From positions 1-5,859 of the forward strand of contig DTSY01000146.1 of the NCBI GenBank assembly GCA_012965075.1: 5,859 nt of DNA. The letters run 5' to 3'. Numbering within the stretch: position 1 is the stretch's first letter; each line of letters begins with the position of its first letter. Positions 1 through 5,859 of the stretch are shown here, piece after piece. A program made the position numbers and the translations under genes. Under the pieces are notes generated by a model. That model did no database searches and had not been told where the DNA came from. It was given only the letters and a program-made list of their open reading frames with translations. The DNA comes from Gammaproteobacteria bacterium (lineage in GTDB: Bacteria; Pseudomonadota; Gammaproteobacteria; Magnimaribacterales; Magnimaribacteraceae).

Positions 1-164
1 GTGTTGAGTATCTGAGTAATTTCCCAACCTTTTTCTTTAGCTTTTGATAAGCATTTATCATAATCCAAAGGATCTATTGCAAGAGCTTCTCCGGTTTCAG
101 GGCAAGCCAATAAATAGTTAAAGTTCCGGTAAGCATTACCAGTCCAAATTTGTTCAATCTTCAT
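1..164 (-). CDS. MBL-fold metallo-hydrolase, glyoxalase II-like N-terminus (3' end outside window)
   Basis: Only the first 54 codons, plus two bases of a Thr codon, lie in the window; the rest runs off the left edge. The translation begins MKIEQIWTGNAYRNF, then has NYLLACPETGEALAIDP and ends GWEITQILN(T). A first strand ending in a 'NYLL' block, then a short turn and 'A.aIDP', then 'g..ItqIlnT' is the normal opening of metallo-beta-lactamase-fold hydrolases of the hydroxyacylglutathione hydrolase (glyoxalase II) type. In that family the next residues are the zinc-binding HxHxDH motif, which would fall just outside the window. The start at 162-164 is supported by a good AAGGAAG ribosome-binding site and by the position of the fold's first strand. 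It follows the amine oxidase after 22 bases and is probably co-transcribed with it. Family is fairly secure; substrate (S-acylglutathione or another thioester or ester) is inference. Confidence 0.8.
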   Translation of the reverse strand, partial: MKIEQIWTGNAYRNFNYLLACPETGEALAIDPLDYDKCLSKAKEKGWEITQILN

Positions 165-171
165 AGTCAGT

Positions 172-178
172 CTTCCTT
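172..178 (-). promoter_or_regulatory. Ribosome-binding site of the MBL-fold gene
   Basis: The minus strand reads AAGGAAG here, with AGGA ending nine bases before the ATG at 162-164. It is one of the two clear Shine-Dalgarno sequences in the window. It fixes the start of a gene of which only the beginning is visible. Confidence 0.6.
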
Positions 179-186
179 ATTCTCTT

Positions 187-2088
187 TCAAGATTCATCGT
201 TCTTATCACAAGAAGGTGGAATATCTAAAGTTGGATTCTTATCAAAAAATCCAACGGGTATTAAATGAAATCCGCAATATTCAACTGGCATAACTGGCCA
301 ATCTTCGGGTCTCGGTACATGATTTAAGCCAAAGGTATGCCACATCACCAAGTCACATTCACTTATGTCCCTATCTTTTGAGGTATAAGCTTCTAATCCG
401 GATTGGCCTTCGTGCATGACCGTGTAAGGGCCAGCTGCAGTTTGCTCTTCAGACTCATAAGGAGTAGCCCATAAGTTGTGTTTTGCAAAGGCTGCCCGTT
501 TTGAAACAACGGATTCTGGATGGGACAATAACTTAGGTGTAGCTCCTGGCATAAGTTTGTAAGCTACAGGAATACCTAATGAATTTTCTTTATTTGGATT
601 GACCACTTTCCAGATCCGACTTGATTGCGGCGATACATCCCTTTTAGCTTCACTTTCTCTTTTCAAATGACGCGAAATGGATTGAAATTGAGTCCCATTA
701 GGGTTGTTCTCATTTATTGGAAGTAGTTCTATCTCACTCTCAAATAGTTGATTATTGCCTCCATCCAATTCCCAATCCAAACGGAAACAAAAAAGATGTT
801 GGTGAAGAGGGGCAGCAATATTTTTGGCAACTTTTGGAGCTTGTGAAGGATTATAAGTTTCATCTGTTATGGCTGAAATTCCCATAATCCCTGTTAATTT
901 AACCTCCATTTGTACTGTTCCATCCAAATACAGATACCAAAAAAAGCCGTAGTCGTAGTTTCCTACCGTAAACATAGAACTGATGACTAATCTTCTCGAC
1001 CTTCTAACTTCATTTGCTCCTCCTTGTCCATCTGTATGTTTCCATTGAATGCCGTAATCTTCTTCATGTAGACAGATGGCTTGTTCGATCTTGGTTACTT
1101 CTCCATCCCAGCTAATTTGATTTATATCAAAATAATAGATTTCACCAAGACAGTCACATCCAAGAGTAAGGCTGTTAATGAATCTTCCTAAACTGTATTC
1201 ACTGCCATCGAAAACATGTTTCCACGAATGCATGGGATCTGAATCACCATATGGGACCACCATGTCAGACAAAGCCGCCCTATAAAGAATTGGCCTGTCA
1301 TGAAGTGATAACTGATGAAGTACAAGACCTTCGACATCATGAATGGAGATCCTGAACTTCCACCCCTGCCAAGATATTTGGTAACCGTCCACTTCAAAGC
1401 TTGAACCTTCTGGTTGGTTGATATCAATCGGCTTTAAACCTTGTCTTAAATTAGGTTGTGAAACCGCATCATATCGGGCATGTTCTGTCGGCATAGGTAT
1501 AACACCATGATCTTCCACATGCACTACTTCACCCAGAGTTAAATCCACCCAGGCAATAACTCCTTGGATGGGTCTAGCGTAAGCATTATCTTCTAGGCTT
1601 TCTTTAAGAAAAGAGATGCATTTAAAAGCCCGATGACCGGATTTTATGGACCCATGTGTAAATCCTCCAGCTGGCCAAGGATCTATCTGAACTAGCTCTA
1701 AATCAGTAATGCCGCGCTTCTTAAGAGCTTCTTGATATTCAGCATTTTCCTTGGTGAGCATCATGGCAGTGGCAAAATCACCCATGGCATAAGGAACCTG
1801 AGCATTACCAGGTAATCTCTCAAGGCTTACAACTTTTTTTGCAAGAATATCTATTTCTGCACAGAATCCTCCGTCTTGATGAGAATCAATGCCGAGAAGT
1901 CTAACGTTTCTAGGAAAAGAAGAACCTTCGTTAAAATTTTGAACAACTGTTTTCTCAGGTTCAACCAATATCGCTGAACTAAAAGTTGAAGTTTTATCGT
2001 AACCTTTGTCCGCTTTCAGAATATCTACAGCTGACTTGATTTCTTCTTCATTTAAAGGATCCAGTGGGTGATCAATTTTTAAAGTCAT
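187..2088 (-). CDS. Copper-containing primary-amine oxidase (topaquinone enzyme)
   Basis: This 633-residue protein should oxidise a primary amine to an aldehyde with release of ammonia and H2O2, using Cu(II) and a topaquinone (TPQ) made from its own tyrosine. The TPQ motif is TVGNYDY at 374-380, with Tyr378 the cofactor precursor. Copper ligands are His429 and His431 (LHQH) and His590 in GLNHVPRPEDWPVMP. The expected catalytic base is Asp294 in VFDGSEY, and Cys311/Cys313 with Cys339 match the conserved disulfide region. Domains in order are N2 (about 5-90), N3 (about 95-195) and the catalytic beta-sandwich (about 220-620). Length and motifs closely resemble the Arthrobacter phenylethylamine oxidase type; the extra N-terminal domain of periplasmic E. 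coli TynA is absent. No signal peptide is seen, so a cytoplasmic location is likely. It lies 14 bases after the kinase and 22 before the MBL gene. The family is certain; the amine substrate is not. Confidence 0.97.
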   Translation of the reverse strand: MTLKIDHPLDPLNEEEIKSAVDILKADKGYDKTSTFSSAILVEPEKTVVQNFNEGSSFPRNVRLLGIDSHQDGGFCAEIDILAKKVVSLERLPGNAQVPYAMGDFATAMMLTKENAEYQEALKKRGITDLELVQIDPWPAGGFTHGSIKSGHRAFKCISFLKESLEDNAYARPIQGVIAWVDLTLGEVVHVEDHGVIPMPTEHARYDAVSQPNLRQGLKPIDINQPEGSSFEVDGYQISWQGWKFRISIHDVEGLVLHQLSLHDRPILYRAALSDMVVPYGDSDPMHSWKHVFDGSEYSLGRFINSLTLGCDCLGEIYYFDINQISWDGEVTKIEQAICLHEEDYGIQWKHTDGQGGANEVRRSRRLVISSMFTVGNYDYGFFWYLYLDGTVQMEVKLTGIMGISAITDETYNPSQAPKVAKNIAAPLHQHLFCFRLDWELDGGNNQLFESEIELLPINENNPNGTQFQSISRHLKRESEAKRDVSPQSSRIWKVVNPNKENSLGIPVAYKLMPGATPKLLSHPESVVSKRAAFAKHNLWATPYESEEQTAAGPYTVMHEGQSGLEAYTSKDRDISECDLVMWHTFGLNHVPRPEDWPVMPVEYCGFHLIPVGFFDKNPTLDIPPSCDKNDES

Positions 2089-2094
2089 CTCTTT

Positions 2095-2098
2095 TCCT
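2095..2098 (-). promoter_or_regulatory. Ribosome-binding site of the amine oxidase gene
   Basis: AGGA on the minus strand, six bases before the ATG at 2086-2088, supports the start giving the normal 'HPLDPLNEEEI' N2-domain opening. The 14-base gap to the preceding stop codon leaves no room for a separate promoter, so this gene is probably translated from the operon message. Confidence 0.55.
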
Positions 2099-2102
2099 AA
2101 AT

Positions 2103-3101
2103 CTATTTAGTTAATATACCCAATCTTTTAGCTTGATTGATAGCTAATTCTAATACACCAGGAATCATAGAATCATACCCCAACTCTTTTCTATCCTCTG
2201 CCCATCGAAGAATCATCAAACTTCTAATTAATAAAAAAAGCTCGATCTTCTCAATTACAGAGTCTGAATCTTCTCTCGTTTCAATGTAACCAGCCACAAT
2301 TGACTCGTAAGCAGTCTTGTATAGAGGTGAAGAGAGTAATTCCGGATCCCAGAGGGCATGAGCTAGATCACAAGCATGCCAGCCAAATCCTGAATCATCA
2401 AAATCTATCACTGTTAAAGAATCGTCAAAACTTAAAATATTATCTAAATGGAGATCAGCATGAATCATGCTGAATTCATTATCCTTGGGTAGATCTTTCA
2501 GACTCTGGTAGATGTTATTTCTAACTTTTAAAAGGTCATTTCTTTGTTTAGAGGTTGCCTTTTCTATTTCCCAGAATCTTCCCCAAAAAGGCTTTTCCCC
2601 CATAAGCCCTTCTTCATCCCACGAATGCCTAGAGAAAGAAGTAGGTTTTTTAAAATTTACAGAGAAGTTGTGCATTTGGGCTATTATTTCTCCAAGTTGT
2701 TTATAAGATTTTGAGATAAGCTCTTCACTATAATCCTTCTTTATTTTATCTTTTAAACGAACCCCTGGTATCCACTTAACTAAGCCAACATGAAGAATTT
2801 CTTTAGAGTCCTTTATTTTTACTTCGGCATAAGCTTCATTTTCAATTGTGTTTAAAGCTTCTGGCACATGAACTCCATTGTCTTTTAAAAAAGAGGTCCA
2901 TAAATGCTCTGATTTAAGGGAATCTAAGTCGTGATAACCGGGTCGATGAATTCTCAGTGCAAATAAGTTTTGATTAGAATCCTCAACTTGATAGACGGTA
3001 TTTTCGCTCTGAAAATAGAAAGATAAATTTTTGCATTCAATATCCCAAAACTTTATTGCATCTTGAGCTACCTGAAGAAGAGTTTCTTGATTACTAGACA
3101 T
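2103..3101 (-). CDS. APH-fold small-molecule kinase (COG2334-like; candidate amino-alcohol kinase)
   Basis: A 332-residue phosphotransferase of the aminoglycoside phosphotransferase / choline kinase fold. The catalytic loop is HADLHLDN at 214-221 (Asp216 as catalytic base, Asn221 for metal), followed by IDFDDSG at 232-238 with Asp233 as the metal-binding aspartate. The N-lobe has the ENTVYQVE...FALRIHRPGY pattern (about 33-55) common in the RdoA/SrkA and homoserine-kinase-like branch. All catalytic residues are present. The ATG overlaps the stop of the upstream class III PLP enzyme by one base (TAATG) and has only a weak AAGAAG before it, which suggests translational coupling. In animals, hydroxylysine kinase has this fold and its product is split by an AGXT2-like phospho-lyase; a gene for such a lyase is directly upstream here. 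An amino-alcohol substrate (ethanolamine, hydroxylysine or similar) is therefore inferred. Alternatives are a protein kinase of the SrkA type or another sugar or amino-alcohol kinase. Confidence 0.9.
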   Translation of the reverse strand: MSSNQETLLQVAQDAIKFWDIECKNLSFYFQSENTVYQVEDSNQNLFALRIHRPGYHDLDSLKSEHLWTSFLKDNGVHVPEALNTIENEAYAEVKIKDSKEILHVGLVKWIPGVRLKDKIKKDYSEELISKSYKQLGEIIAQMHNFSVNFKKPTSFSRHSWDEEGLMGEKPFWGRFWEIEKATSKQRNDLLKVRNNIYQSLKDLPKDNEFSMIHADLHLDNILSFDDSLTVIDFDDSGFGWHACDLAHALWDPELLSSPLYKTAYESIVAGYIETREDSDSVIEKIELFLLIRSLMILRWAEDRKELGYDSMIPGVLELAINQAKRLGILTK

Positions 3102-4360
3102 TAACTGACTTCTTTGAACGATGCTCTTAACTCCTCTAACAAGAAATCCGCATGACTAGAATCAAAAACTAGAGGTGGTCTTAATTTTAAGACATTTCTG
3201 TATTGGCCAGCATTGGAAATAAGAACGCCCTTACCTTTTAAAATTTCGACTATTTCTATCGCTTTTTCCCTATCAGGATTTTTATCCTCTTTGTTATCTA
3301 CTATGTCTAATCCTATAAAAAGACCTGGTCCTCTTATGTCTCCTAGATAATCAAAATCATCTTTTATTTTTAGTAATTCAGCTTTTAGATACCCTCCTAT
3401 CTTTTCTGCATTCTCGATAAGGCCTTCATCTTGAATGATATCTATAACTGTTCCACCCACAGCTGCTTGCAGAGGTGTTGCTGCCGTGGTATTAAAGTAG
3501 AAAGCTTTTTCATGAAAACTATCCGATATTTCCTCAGTAGTAACGACTCCACTTACGGGTAATCCTGACCCCATCGGCTTACCCATGACGGCTATATCTG
3601 GGCTTACATTTGATAATTCATAGCCCCACCAAGTCCCAGTTCTACCGAACCCTGCTTGGACTTCATCTAAAATTACCACTCCGCCTGAATCTCTTACTAG
3701 TTTTGATACCTTGGATAAATAATCTTTGGGGAAGTCTGGCAAACCTTCATTAGCAAAAATTGAACAAAAAATTAGTCCGGCAAATTTAATTCCGTCTTGG
3801 TTGAAGCCTTCAATCTGTTTTTCTACTTCTTTTATATAAAGCGCACACAAGTCCTCTTCGAGTAGACCATCTTTAATTGGCCGATAAGATTCTGGATAAG
3901 TCACCCTCCTAAACTCAGGTTCAAAAGGTCCAATTGTCATTCTAAAGGTTTCATGACTATTTCCGTGATAGGTTGCATTTGAACAAATGATGCCTTGTCC
4001 ACCGGTGTATATCCTCGCCATCTTTATTGCAACTTCTACCGCTTCTGTACCACTGCATGCCATTTGTAATTTTGATAGGTTGTCTGAATGAAGGGAGGTT
4101 AGCTTTTCAGAATAATCAACCACCACATCGCTCACGTAACGACTATGTACATTTAATTTCGATGCTTGATCAGTTAAAGAAGCAATTATTCTTGGATGAC
4201 AATGCCCAGCTACAGGCACATTGTTGTAAACATCCAAATATTTCTTTCCTGATTTATCGTAAAGCCAAACGCCTTCACCTGATTCAAGGTTGATAGGTTC
4301 CTTATAAAAAAGAGGACTATCTCCCATAAATTGACTTCTTTTATTTGGGGTTTTGCTCAT
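3101..4360 (-). CDS. Class III PLP-dependent enzyme, AGXT2-like (candidate amino-alcohol-phosphate phospho-lyase)
   Basis: A 419-residue fold-type I PLP enzyme. Visible motifs are the phosphate-binding SGTEA at 103-107, YHG at 131-133, LDEVQAGFGRTG at 231-242 with Asp232 contacting the PLP nitrogen, and GKPMGSGLPV with Lys261 as the Schiff-base lysine. The N-terminal region (NNVPVAGHCHP at 46-56, NVHSRY at 70-75) and C-terminal region (GDIRGPGLFIG at 340-350, RNVLKLRPPLVF at 388-399) resemble vertebrate ethanolamine-phosphate and phosphohydroxylysine phospho-lyases (AGXT2L1/AGXT2L2) more than ordinary omega-transaminases. Those lyases convert a phosphorylated amino alcohol to aldehyde, ammonia and phosphate. 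The adjoining kinase gene supports this reading. No Shine-Dalgarno sequence precedes the ATG; Met12 is a possible later start, but residues 1-11 fit a normal N-terminus. No signal peptide, so cytoplasmic. Class III membership is certain; lyase rather than aminotransferase activity is inference. Confidence 0.93.
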   Translation of the reverse strand: MSKTPNKRSQFMGDSPLFYKEPINLESGEGVWLYDKSGKKYLDVYNNVPVAGHCHPRIIASLTDQASKLNVHSRYVSDVVVDYSEKLTSLHSDNLSKLQMACSGTEAVEVAIKMARIYTGGQGIICSNATYHGNSHETFRMTIGPFEPEFRRVTYPESYRPIKDGLLEEDLCALYIKEVEKQIEGFNQDGIKFAGLIFCSIFANEGLPDFPKDYLSKVSKLVRDSGGVVILDEVQAGFGRTGTWWGYELSNVSPDIAVMGKPMGSGLPVSGVVTTEEISDSFHEKAFYFNTTAATPLQAAVGGTVIDIIQDEGLIENAEKIGGYLKAELLKIKDDFDYLGDIRGPGLFIGLDIVDNKEDKNPDREKAIEIVEILKGKGVLISNAGQYRNVLKLRPPLVFDSSHADFLLEELRASFKEVS

Positions 4361-4380
4361 TTGAAAAAATTAATTTTATA

Positions 4381-5388
4381 TTAGTTAGGAAATTTTACCT
4401 TTGCAATAACAGGAAAGTGGTCGGAGACCCCATCCATAGAAATAGCATCAAAACCTTTTGGTCTACCTGAGTCCTTAAGAGCATTAGTTTCATTTATCAG
4501 AACTCCTATAGAATTATCTGTAAAACTTATTTCTCTTCCTTTTGAGGCCAAGATAACATCTAAGAAAGACCAGTCGTCTTTGGGTTCGTAATAATAAGTC
4601 CCCCTGCACTCTTCGCAACCTTCTCGATGAGAAACTTGCCAAATATCTGATTGTTGTTGAAAAGTGTTCAACTCCAATTCTTCTTCAGAGGTTACGTTAA
4701 AGTCGCCCATTGCTACTGCAGGGTCATTGTGGGATTTAAGTAAACTTTCTAAAGAATTAAAAGCATCCTTTCTCATAACTGAATCAAGAAAAGGTGCAGG
4801 AAAATGTACACTGTAAACTCTTAGTATTTTTCCGGATAATTCTATTTGAGCTTCAAGAATGGGCCTGGTGTCTTTAGTTGAAAAACCAGGTGAAAATTTA
4901 ATGAAATGAAGCTTAGATTGCTTAATAGGGAATTTTGAAATAATTGCGCTATCTATCCCGCGATAATCTTTACCTTCCAATAAGACAAAGTCTAAATAGC
5001 CAAAAGGTTCCAGTGCCTTAAATAAATCTTTTAGAACACTTATGTTTTCAATTTCTTGAAAAGCCACGATATCTGCACCATCAGATTCATAAGAAGAGAC
5101 TACTTTAGCTATATTTAATATTTTATTAGTCTTTGCTACCTCGTTCCAATCTAAATAAAGACATTCATCCCTCCATTTTTTTACTTCAATTCCTCTGCAA
5201 TGACCCTTGTGATAAGCATTCTTCTTAAAGGAAGCGGGAAGAAATGCTTTATCGTCTTTTCCCATATCATCTTTGGTATCGAAGAGATTCTCTACGTTGT
5301 AGGTCATTAAAGATATTTCTGTGGCTGATATTGGTAAAACAAAGAATAAGCTAAGAAAAAAAATAAATGCTATGGATTTAGTTTTCAT
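4381..5388 (-). CDS. Secreted endonuclease/exonuclease/phosphatase (EEP) family protein
   Basis: A 335-residue protein with an N-terminal signal peptide (1-22) followed by a complete EEP (DNase I-like) domain. Family motifs in order are MTYNVENLFD at 28-37 (Asn31), VAFQEIEN at 108-115 (Glu112, metal ligand), YRGIDSAI (142-149), VYSVHFPAP at 191-199 (His195), MGDFNVT at 227-233 (Asp229, Asn231), SFLDVILAS at 274-282 (Asp277) and SDHFPV at 322-327 (catalytic Asp323-His324). All catalytic positions are filled, so it should be an active metal-dependent phosphodiesterase or phosphatase in the periplasm or outside the cell. Four cysteines remain in the mature protein: Cys64, Cys76 and a C-E-E-C pair (258, 261) just before the Asp277 strand; they may form disulfides. 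The start overlaps the end of the upstream SGNH-like gene by 11 bases. Substrate (nucleic acid, phospholipid headgroup or phosphoester) cannot be told from sequence. Confidence 0.92.
   Translation of the reverse strand: MKTKSIAFIFFLSLFFVLPISATEISLMTYNVENLFDTKDDMGKDDKAFLPASFKKNAYHKGHCRGIEVKKWRDECLYLDWNEVAKTNKILNIAKVVSSYESDGADIVAFQEIENISVLKDLFKALEPFGYLDFVLLEGKDYRGIDSAIISKFPIKQSKLHFIKFSPGFSTKDTRPILEAQIELSGKILRVYSVHFPAPFLDSVMRKDAFNSLESLLKSHNDPAVAMGDFNVTSEEELELNTFQQQSDIWQVSHREGCEECRGTYYYEPKDDWSFLDVILASKGREISFTDNSIGVLINETNALKDSGRPKGFDAISMDGVSDHFPVIAKVKFPN
5323..5388 (-). other. Sec signal peptide of the EEP protein
   Basis: Residues 1-22 have a positive start (MKTK), a hydrophobic core of about 14 residues (IAFIFFLSLFFVLP) and a likely cleavage site after Ile-Ser-Ala, before TEIS. 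No lipobox cysteine is present, so a soluble exported protein is expected rather than a lipoprotein. Confidence 0.8.
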
Positions 5389-5859
5389 AATATTCTTGAT
5401 GAGTAGCCCAGGCTATTTTTTGTAAATTTAGCGCAATATTTGTATCCAGATCAAACGTGTAAGAGTTGCCTACAGGCGAAGTTTGAAAAACCGAAGCATA
5501 CATCACGCAGGCAGAAAGATATGTCCCAGCTTTGCTGGGATGCCTTTTATCTGAAGTGTATAAATCAATTTCAGGATGAACTTTCGTTGAATTTGCATAA
5601 GCTAACCCGACAGGCATTACTAAAACATTATTTTTGTTTCCAGCAACTGTATATTCTCTTGCCAATAGACTGGTCATCTCAGGTTTATCTTTGTAAGCCC
5701 AAGTCATCATTAGCGCAGGTTCTATTCCATTTTTCTTTAAAAGATTACTGTGCTTCTCCACGTAATCATGAAACAAATCTTTCCTTTCAGGATGAATGGG
5801 GCATTGACTGCAATCTTGCATAATAGCCATGTCAAAGCCAGTGAAGTCGTAATTGCTTA
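5378..5859 (-). CDS. SGNH-hydrolase-like protein (5' end outside window)
   Basis: The reading frame stays open to the right edge, and the first visible Met codon (5828-5830) is not the real start: nine further in-frame residues, SNYDFTGFD, precede it and flow into MAIMQDCSQCP. 'YD...aIMQD' is an internal strand of SGNH hydrolases, equivalent to the 'D.vvlQe.S' block. Counting from that Met, further family features are PALMMTWAY at 38-46, VMPVGLAYAN at 71-80 and SDKRHPSKAGTYLSA at 93-107. In the last, Asp94 and His97 are the expected catalytic Asp-His pair. The nucleophilic Ser (GDS block) and any signal peptide would be upstream of the window. The sequence around DxxHPSxxGTYL resembles the DUF4886-like branch of SGNH proteins. 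The family usually hydrolyses esters, so an esterase or lipase-like role is likely but the substrate is unknown. Its stop lies 11 bases inside the EEP gene. Confidence 0.75.
   Translation of the reverse strand, partial: SNYDFTGFDMAIMQDCSQCPIHPERKDLFHDYVEKHSNLLKKNGIEPALMMTWAYKDKPEMTSLLAREYTVAGNKNNVLVMPVGLAYANSTKVHPEIDLYTSDKRHPSKAGTYLSACVMYASVFQTSPVGNSYTFDLDTNIALNLQKIAWATHQEYYEN

Noticed and set aside
165..186. Possible terminator or promoter between the amine oxidase and MBL genes.
   Set aside because: Only 22 bases, with no inverted repeat or T-run; it holds the MBL ribosome-binding site and nothing else visible.
1188..1427. 79-codon open frame on the minus strand in another frame.
   Set aside because: Entirely inside the amine oxidase catalytic domain, whose frame carries all the conserved residues.
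2512..2706. 64-codon open frame on the plus strand.
   Set aside because: Antisense to the kinase gene, with no recognisable features.
4027..4293. 88-codon open frame on the plus strand.
   Set aside because: Antisense to the N-terminal part of the class III PLP enzyme; no domain-like sequence.
5524..5540. Perfect 7-base inverted repeat with a 3-base loop (TCCCAGC-TTT-GCTGGGA).
   Set aside because: It lies inside the SGNH-like gene and encodes the conserved HPSKAG residues; no T-run follows on either strand, so it is not a terminator and is probably a by-product of the codons.
5440..5823. 127-codon open frame on the plus strand.
   Set aside because: It is antisense to the SGNH-like gene, which has clear family motifs; its translation has no recognisable pattern.

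Overview
The window is A+T-rich and almost entirely coding. All six genes lie on the minus strand, so transcription runs from the right edge to the left. In order they are: an SGNH-hydrolase-like protein (5' end outside the window), a secreted endonuclease/exonuclease/phosphatase (EEP) family protein, a class III PLP enzyme of the AGXT2-like (phospho-lyase) type, an APH-fold small-molecule kinase, a copper/topaquinone amine oxidase, and the first 54 codons of a metallo-beta-lactamase-fold (MBL) hydrolase. Junctions are an 11-base overlap, a 20-base gap, a 1-base overlap (TAATG), a 14-base gap and a 22-base gap. This is the geometry of one operon. No RNA gene, mobile element, CRISPR array, long repeat or convincing terminator is visible, and no non-coding stretch exceeds 22 bases.

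The organism is probably a Gram-negative bacterium with a compact, A+T-rich genome. The short intergenic spaces, A/T-ending codons and a Sec signal peptide on the EEP protein would suit a streamlined marine gammaproteobacterium, but taxonomy cannot be fixed from this window and this is only an impression.

The middle and left parts (1-4360) look like amine metabolism. The amine oxidase should turn a primary amine into an aldehyde, ammonia and H2O2. The kinase and AGXT2-like enzyme form a one-base-overlapping pair that resembles the vertebrate hydroxylysine kinase / phosphohydroxylysine phospho-lyase and ethanolamine-phosphate phospho-lyase systems. Such a pair would phosphorylate an amino alcohol and then split it into aldehyde, ammonia and phosphate. 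The MBL-fold protein, with a glyoxalase II-like N-terminus, could act on a downstream thioester. The right part (4381-5859) carries two hydrolases, of which the EEP protein is exported; their link to amine metabolism is unknown.

The most interesting observation is the combination of a split kinase/phospho-lyase pair with a topaquinone amine oxidase in one tight transcription unit. It is a candidate amino-alcohol/amine degradation route whose substrate cannot be read from sequence.
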